DNA of 64,000 bases from Nostoc paludosum FACHB-159 (GCF_014698835.1 NZ_JACJTU010000017.1:94538-158537); one strand, 5' to 3'. Counted from the first letter of the stretch, positions 1 to 8,892 are shown. Notes: a model not told the origin generated them from the sequence alone. Numbers and translations are program-made.

Positions 1-1591
1 TCCAACGTTTTTGGTCTGCGTGAGTAGTGTAGCAACCACGATGGAATTCTAAGTATAGTTCGTCATTCCAGGTGAGGCTTTCAATTTTGGATTTTGGATT
101 TTGGATTTTGGATTGTGAAATCTGGTTTAAATACTTTTCGGCGGTGGTAAATTCTATATCTGGGAAGAAAGGTGATTTTTGCCAACGTTGGGCGGTTTCT
201 AACATATCACGGGTGGGGCCGCCACCGTGGTCGCCGACACCAGGAAGCCAGAGAGATTCTGGTAAATCACTTTGGCTTTGCCATTCTAGGGCGTATGATG
301 CCATTTTAACTGGGTCGATCGCTTCACCGATGGGTGCAGACATGAAACTAAAGACTTGGCTACCATCAGGCGATCGCCACCAAAAAGCACCATAATCAAA
401 TTTAGTAGTATCATTCCAGCGTAACTTTTGGGTGACAAAATACTCAACTCCGGCATTAGCGAAAAACTGAGGTAAAGTTGCACAAAAACCAAAGGAGTCT
501 GGAACCCACACCACAGGCGAAAGCTTGCCAAATTTTTCTTGTATATATCGCTGACCATACAATAGCTGACGCACAATCGATTCGCCAGCAATCAAATTCA
601 GTTCTGGTTCTACCCACGTTGCGCCAATAACTTCCCACTTTCCGGCTGCTACTTGTGCTTGAATTGCCTTAAATAAATCCGGGCGATGTTCCTCAATCCA
701 AGCATAAAGCGCCGGAGTCGAATGACAGAAAATTAACTCAGGAAAATCTGCTTGCAACTTCAAAACCGATTCAAAGGTGTTTTGTGCTGCATTCCAAGTT
801 TCACTCACAGGCCACAACCATGCCAAATCTAGATGAGCGTGACCCAATAAATAGACTTTAGATTTTAGATCCCCCCAACCCCCCTTCACAAGGGGGGCTA
901 AGATCTCAGATTGAATTAACTTTTGCCTTAACGACCTAACCAACTCTCCCTTCTCTGCGTCCTCTGCGCCTCTGCGGTTCGTTACCTCCTCCACCGCCTC
1001 CACCAAAACATTCAACCTCTCCGGTGCAAACTTTTGCAAATAATGTTGCAAAACAGCCAACTCATCAGCCACAAAACCCGGATCGGGATTATCATCATCA
1101 TTAGACTCATATATAAGGAGCGATCGCACTAAAGCACCATCACAATGTCCCGGACTCACTAACCGCAATGCAACAATAAATTCTTCCCCTGGAGTCACCT
1201 TGCGACTCAAAAGCACTCTCGGTGAAGAATCAAATAAATCACCCTCCAGCGCTAACTCTCCATTCACATAAATTTCAGCTGCATCAGCCCACCAAGCTAA
1301 CGCCAGTCGCAAAGATAACCCAGCTAAAGGATAACCCTGTAAGTCTTGGGGAACCACCAATTTTTGCCCTAGCCATAGGACTTTTTTCCCTCCTGTCCAA
1401 GCAATATGTTCTTTAGCGTTCAACTCTACAGGTTGCCAATCAGATAAATTAGCAGATGTAACATCAGTAATTATCTGGTCAGATTCTCGGTATAACCAAG
1501 TAGACTGAAGATTAACCTGAGAAAAAGAGCGTAATTGCTCAATTGCTTGTGAGATGAAATTGGACTGAGATTCAGAGATAATTTGAGTCAT
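1..1591 (-). CDS. alpha-mannosidase, GH38 family (3' end beyond left edge)
   Basis: This is the N-terminal 530 codons of a glycoside hydrolase family 38 alpha-mannosidase; the reading frame is open to the left edge. GH38 enzymes are zinc-dependent retaining glycosidases that cleave alpha-mannosides. Visible family motifs are GHAHLDLAW at residues 250-258 (the HxD metal ligands), VWVPDSFGF near 361-369 (the Asp is the expected nucleophile) and GVGDHGGGPT at 451-460. An N-terminal beta-rich region precedes the catalytic domain. Three segments (residues 205-215, 230-245 and 491-504) are encoded by short dispersed repeats and look like in-frame insertions; none interrupts a catalytic motif. The ATG at 1591 opens the frame and is divergent from the next gene. 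The assignment is firm; substrate and location are unknown. Confidence 0.92.
   Translation of the reverse strand, partial: MTQIISESQSNFISQAIEQLRSFSQVNLQSTWLYRESDQIITDVTSANLSDWQPVELNAKEHIAWTGGKKVLWLGQKLVVPQDLQGYPLAGLSLRLALAWWADAAEIYVNGELALEGDLFDSSPRVLLSRKVTPGEEFIVALRLVSPGHCDGALVRSLLIYESNDDDNPDPGFVADELAVLQHYLQKFAPERLNVLVEAVEEVTNRRGAEDAEKGELVRSLRQKLIQSEILAPLVKGGWGDLKSKVYLLGHAHLDLAWLWPVSETWNAAQNTFESVLKLQADFPELIFCHSTPALYAWIEEHRPDLFKAIQAQVAAGKWEVIGATWVEPELNLIAGESIVRQLLYGQRYIQEKFGKLSPVVWVPDSFGFCATLPQFFANAGVEYFVTQKLRWNDTTKFDYGAFWWRSPDGSQVFSFMSAPIGEAIDPVKMASYALEWQSQSDLPESLWLPGVGDHGGGPTRDMLETAQRWQKSPFFPDIEFTTAEKYLNQISQSKIQNPKSKIESLTWNDELYLEFHRGCYTTHADQKRW
79..115. repeat. TTGGATT-type heptamer repeat inside GH38 gene
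   Basis: Four iterations of a TTTTGGA-type heptamer lie in frame within the mannosidase gene and encode residues 491-504 (reading ISQSKIQNPKSKIE). The same motif occurs between genes at about 8586-8616. It is a member of the short tandem heptanucleotide repeats typical of Nostocales. Confidence 0.8.
859..985. repeat. two dispersed repeats inside GH38 gene
   Basis: Two adjacent repeats sit in frame in the mannosidase gene. At 871-897 a C-rich and a G-rich arm form a hairpin (CCCCCC...GGGGGG). At 948-985 there is the repeat that reads NRRGAEDAEKG on the coding strand. A close relative of the second repeat lies in the intergenic region at 63562-63597. Both lie just before the HxD motif of the enzyme. 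Confidence 0.8.
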
Positions 1592-1694
1592 ATTTTCGCT
1601 AAAATGAGGGCACACAATAATTAACAGTTTGTGGTTTTTATTGTTCGGCGGGAGTCTCACAACTAAACAAGACTCGAACTCAAAAATTACTATT

Positions 1695-3305
1695 ATGTCT
1701 TCTGGTTCTTCTGGTCGTTATCAAAGCAGACTATTTAATTTTGTCAACCAGCAATCTCGGCGGTTGACAGAACAGTGGGAAAACACCTTCCGGCATTTGC
1801 AAGTTGCCACTAAGTGGGGTGTGGAATTGCTACTTTACCCAGTGTATCTACTGTTTGTGTCATCTGAATCAGATGCAAAAACGCTACACACCAAAGAACC
1901 ACAATCCAGGCTGAATTTACCATCAAATGATACCGATTTTCAGCCGGAAACTGATTTAAATGTTGATACTCCCATTGAGCATGTATTAGAGACAGTTTAT
2001 TATCTGTCATCGGAGGAGGTGATGGCTACTCCGAAAAAAACCTCTCAATCTTTTAATCCTTTAAGCTTTTTAGGAGGTTTTTGGCAAAAACCTATTCCTA
2101 AAAATTCCGCAAAAACTAATATTATTCATTCTCCAGCTATTACAGAGAATTCAGCCGCAAGTATCAAATCCTCACAACCCAAAAATGCTCTTAAGCAGCA
2201 TCTTGCAGCGATACGGGGAATTGCGACAAACTTGCTGAATCGTAATTTGGTACTTGTCACCGCTGAAAATGAAATTCTCGATATTTTGACACCCCAGCAG
2301 CAGGCAAAATTAGAAGACAAGATTATTAGCGAAGTTGCTAATTACTGGCAGTTTTGGCGATTATCGGAAGCTAAAAGACAAAAAGAATTATTACCAAAAA
2401 TCGAGGGTTTATTAGCAAAATTAACTGGAGAAAATTCAGTTAATATTCCAATCCTCAACGGAACAACATCAAAAACTTTACTGGACTCAGGTAAATTATT
2501 AACATTTTTAGATGTAGCTGTTGCTAAAGTCGAATCAAATGCTTTAATACCAGTTCAACAACGTAGCCAAGAAATTATTCAAGTAGTCCAAACTCAGTTA
2601 AATATATTTATCTATGGAAAAGAGCAGTTAAGTGCTAAGGGAGAAATTGCAGTCACAGCTGATGATTTAGAAACTCATGCACTAAATTTTCAGGCTTTAA
2701 TTGAAGCAGCGCTGAATTACTTTTTTGGTGTTGGAAATCGAAAAACGCTTGAATCAACAACTGCTGACAACCAGCCAGAGAGACTATTATCTAGTTACCC
2801 AAAAAAAGCTTTATTTAAAAATCGTAATCTCCAAAACCAGGATTTAACAGACGATCCTTGGTTAACGTGGAATGATTTGTTTGGCGATCGCCAAAAAGTT
2901 GCCGACAAAGCAGTTACACTTGAAAACACAACTCCTGCTTTAGCTTCTAGTTTATCAGCAGGGCTTTCTTGGCCAAAGAATTTGCATCGACAACAGCCGA
3001 AAGCCAAATCTGAATTAGTACAAAGGAAAAAAACAACCCGTCATCTCGCCTCAATTCCCAAAACATCTGCAAAAGTTACCTCTTTCCAGCAAACTCAAGG
3101 GGAAATTTCCCAACAGCAGTTTTCTCAAAGCACTGAAGTGGAAGCACAGCCAGACTGGATAGAAACCAAAGCAACTGCAATGGGTTATGAAAAGCACCCT
3201 CTAGAGAAAGTTCTGGAATGGCTCGATCGTGTTATTCTTTGGCTAGAAGAAACATTTGCGAAAATTTTTCAGTCGTTACAACGAGTGTGGGAAGGCAATA
3301 AATAA
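1695..3305 (+). CDS. conserved cyanobacterial protein of unknown function, 536-537 aa
   Basis: I do not recognise a characterised family. The protein begins MSSGSSGRYQSRLFNF and has a hydrophobic stretch near residues 45-58 (ELLLYPVYLLFV) that could associate with a membrane. A predicted helical middle region (about 190-360) has many charged residues, and the rest is low-complexity, Gln/Ser/Lys-rich linker ending in an amphipathic Trp-rich helix (EKVLEWLDRVILWLEETFAKIF). An in-frame start at 1629 exists, but the ATG at 1695 is preferred because the extra residues look like untranslated leader. It is divergent from the mannosidase. No signal peptide is evident. Confidence 0.75.
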   Translation: MSSGSSGRYQSRLFNFVNQQSRRLTEQWENTFRHLQVATKWGVELLLYPVYLLFVSSESDAKTLHTKEPQSRLNLPSNDTDFQPETDLNVDTPIEHVLETVYYLSSEEVMATPKKTSQSFNPLSFLGGFWQKPIPKNSAKTNIIHSPAITENSAASIKSSQPKNALKQHLAAIRGIATNLLNRNLVLVTAENEILDILTPQQQAKLEDKIISEVANYWQFWRLSEAKRQKELLPKIEGLLAKLTGENSVNIPILNGTTSKTLLDSGKLLTFLDVAVAKVESNALIPVQQRSQEIIQVVQTQLNIFIYGKEQLSAKGEIAVTADDLETHALNFQALIEAALNYFFGVGNRKTLESTTADNQPERLLSSYPKKALFKNRNLQNQDLTDDPWLTWNDLFGDRQKVADKAVTLENTTPALASSLSAGLSWPKNLHRQQPKAKSELVQRKKTTRHLASIPKTSAKVTSFQQTQGEISQQQFSQSTEVEAQPDWIETKATAMGYEKHPLEKVLEWLDRVILWLEETFAKIFQSLQRVWEGNK

Positions 3306-3609
3306 TTCGTAATTCGTAATTCGTAATTCGTAATTCGTAATTCAGAAATTCAGGCAGATCTAAGTAAACGTAGGGTGCTTTATGCTGTAAGCTAATGTAC
3401 CGTCAAGATTTAAGGTGCGTTGTGCAGCACAACAACGCACTTTAAATATATGTAGGATATAGGACTCATATTTGATTTTTGAAAAAAAATTCAGTATAAT
3501 TTTATTCCTTTTTACTTGTTTTCTGTTCCCCGTTCCCTGTCTCTACGAATTGTTCAGGAATCAAACCGGATTCCTATATATAGTTTACTGTTACTTGTAG
3601 TTTAATGAA
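3306..3609. repeat. intergenic stretch with TAATTCG heptamers and a palindrome
   Basis: The 304-base gap opens with about five tandem copies of TAATTCG at 3304-3341. A near-perfect inverted repeat follows at 3410-3445, with arms carrying GTGCGTTGT and ACAACGCAC. The palindrome resembles the one at 59440-59469. I see no gene in it. Confidence 0.6.
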
Positions 3610-3906
3610 GTGAAGATTATTGTTTATTCTAAATATTTCAATTTCAAAAATCCATTAGAAAAACCAAAGATTGAAACGTTTGTGGTGGATGTATGTCAAA
3701 TTCCTAAAGTAGGTGAAACAATTGTTATTGAGAGAATTTCAACCCAAAAGCAGTTTGTGATTATTTTTGAGTATATTGTGACAGCAGTTCAGTTTAATGC
3801 TTCTAAAGAATCGGCTGATTCAGCAGATGCTCAAGTAAGTGCATTTTTAAACCACTGTTGGGAGGGAACTTCAAATTTCAAAATTACCAAGTTTTTAGAA
3901 AAATAA
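3610..3906 (+). CDS. hypothetical protein, 98 aa
   Basis: This is a small protein with a GTG start (MKIIVYSKYFNF). It is rich in beta-branched residues, with a short acidic stretch near residues 58-70, and has no membrane segment or signal peptide. I do not recognise a family. It ends 5 bases from the convergent acyltransferase gene. Upstream is an AT-rich leader without a clear ribosome site, so the start is uncertain. Confidence 0.45.
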   Translation: MKIIVYSKYFNFKNPLEKPKIETFVVDVCQIPKVGETIVIERISTQKQFVIIFEYIVTAVQFNASKESADSADAQVSAFLNHCWEGTSNFKITKFLEK

Positions 3907-3910
3907 TTTT

Positions 3911-4948
3911 TCACCACAACATGTGATTGAGGAAATAACGTAACGGTTTGAAGCCTGTTGGTTCCTGATAATTAGTTGGTAACAGACTCAACATTGCTTT
4001 CTCTAGGGTTTGCAAAGCTACATCTACTTCTTGTCGTTTTGGCCTGGTTGTTGAGGCAAATTGTAACGGTTCACCGACTCTTATAGTTAATTTTTTTCTC
4101 AAATAAAGGTCATGAGTTCCAATGAGTGCAATGGGAATGATTGGTACGCCAGCACGCAAGGCATAAATTATAGTTCCACGCTTGAGCGGTAGATGCAACT
4201 GAGCCTCAGCTGTTCCCAATCGTCCTTCGGGAAACAGAATCATCCCATCGCCACGAGCCAAAATTGATAAGATAATGCGGTCTATCTGTCGCAATGTCTG
4301 TATATCTTCACCTGTGGCTACTGTCTGTTCGATCGCTGCGGCTAGGTCGATTAAATCTTCCCTTCCTGCTTTAGCCGCTTTCATCACAGCGACTTCTTCT
4401 TTCCACACCCTTTTTAAAGGAATTACACCTCCAGCAAAACCCAGGATGAAGCGTTTCCACCACTTATTATAAAGAGTACGAGCATCGCCCAGAATATAGT
4501 AATAGGGTTGGGTGGGAAGTTCGGCTAACAAGAGTAATGGATCGATATGGTGGAGATGGTTAACTGCTAAAATTGCTGATTGTTGAGGTATCCTTTCAGG
4601 GTGTTCGATTTGTACTTGGAAAAGGATATGAATAAGCGATCGCATGACAAAACGACGCAACCAAGGATTAGCTCTAGGTTCGCAATCGTCTTGATTTGTA
4701 GCTTCAAGACAATTGAGAGTTTCCTCAACGATTTGGCGAACGGCGCGATCGCCAGCTGCGGCTACACCTTCTTTTACCCGCTCAATGCTAGCATCACTCA
4801 GAGGCGGTAAAGTTTCTGATTGCGTCTTATTTTCTTGCTGATGACTCGATGTCAAAAGATTTTCGATTTGAAATTTTGGATTTTGCATTGACCGCACCGA
4901 TAAACGTATGGCGGCTTTGTCTGCATTCATCCTAGCAGAATCTCTCAA
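3911..4948 (-). CDS. 1-acyl-glycerol-3-phosphate acyltransferase-like protein (PlsC family)
   Basis: The protein matches the PlsC/lysophosphatidate acyltransferase superfamily, which transfers acyl groups onto lysophospholipids at the membrane. The HX4D catalytic motif appears as NHLHHID at residues 130-136 and the acceptor-binding motif as FPEGRLG at 240-246. A further conserved block is IPIIPIALIG. About 100 residues precede the domain. Part of that N-terminus (about 20-32) is encoded by a TTTTGGATTT-type repeat at 4855-4890, so translation may really start at Met7 or Met21. The family call is firm; acyl specificity and the exact start are not. Confidence 0.85.
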   Translation of the reverse strand: MRDSARMNADKAAIRLSVRSMQNPKFQIENLLTSSHQQENKTQSETLPPLSDASIERVKEGVAAAGDRAVRQIVEETLNCLEATNQDDCEPRANPWLRRFVMRSLIHILFQVQIEHPERIPQQSAILAVNHLHHIDPLLLLAELPTQPYYYILGDARTLYNKWWKRFILGFAGGVIPLKRVWKEEVAVMKAAKAGREDLIDLAAAIEQTVATGEDIQTLRQIDRIILSILARGDGMILFPEGRLGTAEAQLHLPLKRGTIIYALRAGVPIIPIALIGTHDLYLRKKLTIRVGEPLQFASTTRPKRQEVDVALQTLEKAMLSLLPTNYQEPTGFKPLRYFLNHMLW

Positions 4949-5084
4949 AAATCAAGCTCGTGTCGTCTTATTTCGTAAGTTCCGTTGAAAAAAGTAATTC
5001 TTCCTAAAGGCAGAAGCGATTTTCTTGAGAATATACCTTGATAAGCTAGTAGCTAATTGGGAACAAGCGTAACAAATTAGTCTG

Positions 5085-5993
5085 ATGAGCCACTATAAAG
5101 CAGATACATTTGAAGGTGCCGGGAAGCTAAAACTGTATTACCAAAGCTGGTATCCAGAACAAAAGGTGAAGGCGATATTAGCGATCGTACATGGATTGGG
5201 AGCGCACAGCGATCGCTACGATAACCTAGTTCAACATTTCATACACAAACAATATGCTGTCTACGGTTTTGATTTGCGCGGTCATGGACGTTCGCCTGGT
5301 CAGCGAGGCTACATTAATCGTTGGAGTGAGTTTCGCGAAGACTTGCGAGCCTTTTTAGAATTAATTAAAACCCAACACCCAGGAAAACCGATTTTTCTTT
5401 TAGGTCATAGCTTAGGCTCAGTAATTGTCTTGGATTATGCTCTGCGTTATCCCCAACAAGCATCTGCATTACAAGGTGTAATTACCTTAGCACCAGCTTT
5501 AGGAAAAGTTGGAGTTTCAAAAACGCGGTTAATTATAGGAAAACTGCTCTCACGAATTTGGCCGCGTTTTAGCTTAAATACCGGACTCGATCTTTCTGGT
5601 GGTTCGCGAGATGAGAAAATTTTAGCTGCTTATGCCCAAGATCCTTTGCGCCATACTAGAGGTAGTGCGCGTCTAGCTACAGAATTCTTTGCTACCGTTG
5701 ATTGGGTTAATGCCCATGCTGCTGATTGGCAATTACCATTGTTAATTCTTCACGGTGGAGCAGATAGAGTAACTCTACCTGAGGGAGGGAAAATTTTTTT
5801 AGAGCGGGTGAGTTGCTCAGATAAACTAAGAATCGAGTATCCAGGTGCTTATCACGAGCTTCAAAGTGACCTGAATTATCAAGAGGTGCTGGCTGATTTA
5901 GAAAATTGGTTGGAGCGACATTTACCATGCGAGACAGCACTGGGGGGAGAAAGTGCTAAGCTAGAGTTTCCTAGTTCTTATGAGGATGTTTGA
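5085..5993 (+). CDS. alpha/beta hydrolase, monoacylglycerol lipase/lysophospholipase-like
   Basis: This 302-residue serine hydrolase has the layout of the monoglyceride lipase group. The oxyanion region is HGLGAHSDRY at 36-45, the nucleophile elbow is GHSLGS with Ser109, the acid is probably Asp227 (HGGADRV), and the histidine is His257 (GAYHELQSD). The RGHGRSPG motif at 65-72 is typical of this subfamily. There is no signal peptide, so it is likely cytoplasmic. It runs divergently from plsC, which would fit a shared role in lipid turnover, but that link is inference. Confidence 0.85.
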   Translation: MSHYKADTFEGAGKLKLYYQSWYPEQKVKAILAIVHGLGAHSDRYDNLVQHFIHKQYAVYGFDLRGHGRSPGQRGYINRWSEFREDLRAFLELIKTQHPGKPIFLLGHSLGSVIVLDYALRYPQQASALQGVITLAPALGKVGVSKTRLIIGKLLSRIWPRFSLNTGLDLSGGSRDEKILAAYAQDPLRHTRGSARLATEFFATVDWVNAHAADWQLPLLILHGGADRVTLPEGGKIFLERVSCSDKLRIEYPGAYHELQSDLNYQEVLADLENWLERHLPCETALGGESAKLEFPSSYEDV

Positions 5994-6003
5994 AAAGTTT
6001 TGG

Positions 6004-6102
6004 GCGAATATAATTCGCTACTACACAGGCTAAGTCCGCCTCCCTTGTCCTAACAGAAAATCAGGGTTTTCAAACCCAGGTCGGTGGGTTTTGCCTGTGT
6101 AG
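6004..6102. repeat. palindromic intergenic repeat, MITE-like
   Basis: A short perfect inverted repeat (GCGAATATAATTCGC, 6004-6018) is followed by a larger one. Its ends are CTACACAGGC at 6021-6030 and GCCTGTGTAG at 6093-6102, and the interior also pairs partly (CCGCC with GGTGGG). The structure suggests a non-coding dispersed element of cyanobacterial genomes. No ORF is contained. Confidence 0.6.
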
Positions 6103-6237
6103 CCGCACCTGTGCCAAGGCGAGTAATAAATTAGACTTTTCAAACAACCTCTTAGTACAACATTTCATTAATTCATATCATTAATTCATAGCGAATTCTC
6201 TGCGTCCCTTTGCGCTTAACTCTGCGCTCCTTTGCGT

Positions 6238-6570
6238 TTAAATGTTATTTACATTATCTGAAAAATATGTAGCTGAGGATTGAGAGTTTTTCACAGCCAA
6301 GATAGGTTCTCCCTTTACTCCTCCACGGGTAAGAGTACAAATTTTATAAAAGTTTTCACACTCAAAGATTGCCAAAACTAGTTCTTTTCCTGTTTGGTAA
6401 GAGGATGGTAAAGATTTACCTACCTCGCATTTCATCTCAGTTTCATTGTCACACCACTGTAATTTCCAAATACGCTTTTCGGTGATTGGTGCTTCGAGAG
6501 ACTGAGCCAGAGCGTTATACACCTGCTCAGCTTTCACATCATCTTTCGCTGCTGGAACAAAAAACTTCAT
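6238..6570 (-). CDS. hypothetical protein, 110 aa
   Basis: The protein begins MKFFVPAAKDDVKAEQVYNA and is soluble, with mixed alpha/beta composition and two Cys residues at about 40 and 49 (WCDNETEMKC). It looks like a genuine conserved small protein: it has an ATG start, no low-complexity content and ordinary codon use. I cannot name a domain. It lies upstream of, and in the same direction as, mnmE but is separated by about 200 bases on the far side of mnmE's 3' end. Confidence 0.55.
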   Translation of the reverse strand: MKFFVPAAKDDVKAEQVYNALAQSLEAPITEKRIWKLQWCDNETEMKCEVGKSLPSSYQTGKELVLAIFECENFYKICTLTRGGVKGEPILAVKNSQSSATYFSDNVNNI

Positions 6571-6774
6571 AGGCTTTGCTTACAAATAACGTGGGTTTCA
6601 TTAGCACCAGCGTAACGCACTATTTATTTTAAGAGTCTAGTGTGTGTATGTCGTCAATGAGAAACTATTTTGTCTACCCTGCTGCAAACTCAGTGAACTT
6701 CCGTTTGTAGGGAGCGTGAAAACCTAAAACAATATCTAGCTACATAAAAATCACTAATTTCCGATATTTAAAAT

Positions 6775-8169
6775 TTATTTGCCAATACAAAATTTACTAA
6801 AAATTCTGTCTAAAACTGATTCTGTGACTTCTTCTCCAGTAATTTCTCCCAGTGCTTGAATTGCGCCTCGTAAGTCAATTGTCCAAAAATCAAGAGGTAA
6901 TTGCTGCTCAATTGTTGCTCGTACTTGTTCCAAGGAAATTTTAGCTTGAGTTAAAGCTGCTGCTTGCCTTTGGTTAATGGCTAAATCCATATCAGCAGCT
7001 TGGACTTTTCCTGCTTTAACTATCTCTAAAATTGCTGTTTCTAAAGTATCAATTCCTTGATTTTGGGCAGCAGATGTGAAAATTTGATATTTGAGATTTG
7101 AAATTTGAGATTGAAGATTTTGCCTTTGGTTTTCCTCTACTAAGTCAATTTTATTAAATACTAGAATTAAAGGACGGTGCTGCACTTGTTCGTAAATTTC
7201 TTCATCGCCTTGAGTCCAACCTGCTGAAGCATCAATGGTCAATAGAACTAAATCAGCTGCATTTGCCGCACGGCGCGATCGCTCGACGCCAATTTTTTCT
7301 ACTTGGTCTGTTGTTTCCCTAATTCCCGCAGTATCTAGCACCTGCACGGGAATTCCCCCTACAACTAACTGGGATTCCACCACGTCGCGGGTTGTACCGG
7401 GTAAATCTGTGACAATGGCGCGATCGCTCTGGCTCCAAGCATTTAATAAACTCGATTTACCAACATTCGGACGCCCGACAATTGCCACTTTTAACCCAGT
7501 GCGTAACAACTCACCTTTGTCTTTGGTCGCCAACAACCTAGAAATTTCTACGGCAATTTTCTCAATTTCTGATATTATTGCTTCATCATCCAGCGGAGGA
7601 AGATCTTCCTCAAAATCGATTCGAGCTTCGATTTCTGCCAAAATATCCAAACAGTTAGCGCGTAACTGCCGGATGGGATGAGCCAATTTTCCTTGTAAAC
7701 CAGCTAAAGCAGTTTGGGCTGCTTGGGGCGATTTAGCTCCCACCAAATCGGCAATGCCTTCGGCTTGAGTCAAATCCAATCGCCCGTTCAAAAAAGCCCG
7801 GAGGGTAAATTCTCCCGGTTGAGCTAATCTTGCACCATTTTCCAAACACAGTTGTAACACCTGCTGCACTGCCATAATTCCTCCGTGGCAATGGAATTCC
7901 ACCACATCTTCACGGGTGTAAGAACGGGGTGCTTTCATGATTAGCAACAAAGCTTCATCTACCAATTGTTGCGTCTGGGGATGGCGGATGTAACCGTAGA
8001 GAATCCGGTGAGTTTGCCAAACTTGTCGCCCTGGTGTGTGAAACAAAGTTTCGGCGATGGACATTGCTCGATCGCCGGATACCCGCACAATGCCAACACT
8101 ACCCTGTTGGGGGACAACAGCAGTGGCGATCGCGGCTATAGTTCCAGTAGTGGCAAAGAGTTCGGACAT
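6775..8169 (-). CDS. mnmE: tRNA modification GTPase MnmE
   Basis: MnmE works with MnmG to place the 5-carboxymethylaminomethyl group on wobble U34 of certain tRNAs. The N-terminal formyl-THF-binding domain (1-118) is followed by a helical domain that holds the G domain: P-loop GRPNVGKS at 232-239, switch DLPGTTRD, DTAG at 279-282 and NKID at 339-342. The protein ends in the diagnostic FCIGK, with Cys461 in the C-terminal CxGK motif. Length 464 is normal. A stretch of about 14 residues (NLQSQISNLKYQIF) just after the NKID motif comes from a dispersed AT-rich repeat (7081-7122), a likely in-frame insertion between G4 and G5. Confidence 0.96.
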   Translation of the reverse strand: MSELFATTGTIAAIATAVVPQQGSVGIVRVSGDRAMSIAETLFHTPGRQVWQTHRILYGYIRHPQTQQLVDEALLLIMKAPRSYTREDVVEFHCHGGIMAVQQVLQLCLENGARLAQPGEFTLRAFLNGRLDLTQAEGIADLVGAKSPQAAQTALAGLQGKLAHPIRQLRANCLDILAEIEARIDFEEDLPPLDDEAIISEIEKIAVEISRLLATKDKGELLRTGLKVAIVGRPNVGKSSLLNAWSQSDRAIVTDLPGTTRDVVESQLVVGGIPVQVLDTAGIRETTDQVEKIGVERSRRAANAADLVLLTIDASAGWTQGDEEIYEQVQHRPLILVFNKIDLVEENQRQNLQSQISNLKYQIFTSAAQNQGIDTLETAILEIVKAGKVQAADMDLAINQRQAAALTQAKISLEQVRATIEQQLPLDFWTIDLRGAIQALGEITGEEVTESVLDRIFSKFCIGK

Positions 8170-8181
8170 CAGTGTTTTTTA

Positions 8182-8250
8182 TGAAAGTGAGGAGTGATGA
8201 GTTAGGAGTAAAAATCATAACTCCTAACTCATAACTTCTTAAATGGTAAG
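8182..8250. repeat. two-armed heptamer repeat upstream of mnmE
   Basis: A GAGTTAGGAGT arm (about 8189-8209) is followed by its complement, ACTCCTAACTCATAAC (about 8219-8236), which can fold back. It is one of the snap-back STRR elements seen across the window. Confidence 0.55.
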
Positions 8251-8369
8251 TATTTAGACCGTTGGGATGGCAACAAGCAAGGTAAAATTTATCTAAAAGG
8301 TAATGTTTGAGGTTAAAGAAGTTAAGAGTTGAAATTATAACTCATAACTTTAAAACAGAGGAATTCACT

Positions 8370-8570
8370 ATGGAGCAAAAAATTAACTGCGCTGTAGCTT
8401 GTGTCAACGGCTGCGTTTTAGGGGATAAATGCCCCAACATAGAATTTAGAGAAGCAGCTGCCAAATTTGTTGAAGATACTTCTTTAGACAAAATGTTGGA
8501 AATGGCTGAAGAACGTCTGCGAAAAAAAATGACGGAACCGCCAAAATGGGTTTTTCCTGAAGATCCGTAA
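8370..8570 (+). CDS. small conserved protein with N-terminal Cys cluster, 66 aa
   Basis: The protein starts MEQKINCAVACVNGCVLGDKCPN and has four Cys within the first 21 residues, suggesting a metal site or disulfides. A charged helix follows (FVEDTSLDKMLEMAEERLRKK), ending in PPKWVFPEDP. The ATG at 8370 follows an AGAGGAATTC ribosome site, so it is preferred over an upstream in-frame ATG at 8307 that lies in repeat-like sequence. I do not know the function. It is divergent from mnmE. Confidence 0.65.
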   Translation: MEQKINCAVACVNGCVLGDKCPNIEFREAAAKFVEDTSLDKMLEMAEERLRKKMTEPPKWVFPEDP

Positions 8571-8772
8571 GATTAAGTCAATCAATTTTGGATTTTGGAT
8601 TTTGGACTTCGGCTACGCTCAGTCGAACGATTTTGGATTGGAACAGATTCCTCTAAGGATTGAGGATTTTAAATTTTGGATGCAAATATTTGTTCGGCGC
8701 ACTAAGGGCAAAGCATGTACCAAAATAAATTTTAATCTATAATCTAAAATCTAAAATCTAAAATTGCCACAG
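8571..8772. repeat. intergenic repeats with inverted arms
   Basis: TTTTGGATT iterations at about 8586-8616 and 8660-8680 face complementary CTAAAATCTAAAATC iterations at about 8735-8762. Between them is a repeat reading GGCTACGCTCAGTCGAAC. No gene is seen in this part; a Uma2 remnant follows. Confidence 0.5.
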
Positions 8773-8892
8773 TTAAATAGTATCTGGATCTATATTGAAT
8801 TCTCGCAGTTTTGCAGCCAAGCGATCGCTGCGTTGCTTCTGTTGTTTTGACTGGGCTGCTACTTCTTCTAATGTTGGAAAAGGATAGGCTTA
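8773..8892 (-). pseudogene. remnant of a Uma2-family (DUF820) gene, C-terminus only
   Basis: The minus strand reads YPFPTLEEVAAQSKQQKQRS and then DRLAAKLREFNIDPDTI before a stop. This is the charged C-terminal tail typical of Uma2-family proteins, and two intact Uma2 proteins elsewhere in the window end in the related RSLGIEPDA and RALGVEPEA. An in-frame stop lies immediately upstream, so only about 40 codons survive. It is interpreted as a degraded gene. Confidence 0.6.
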
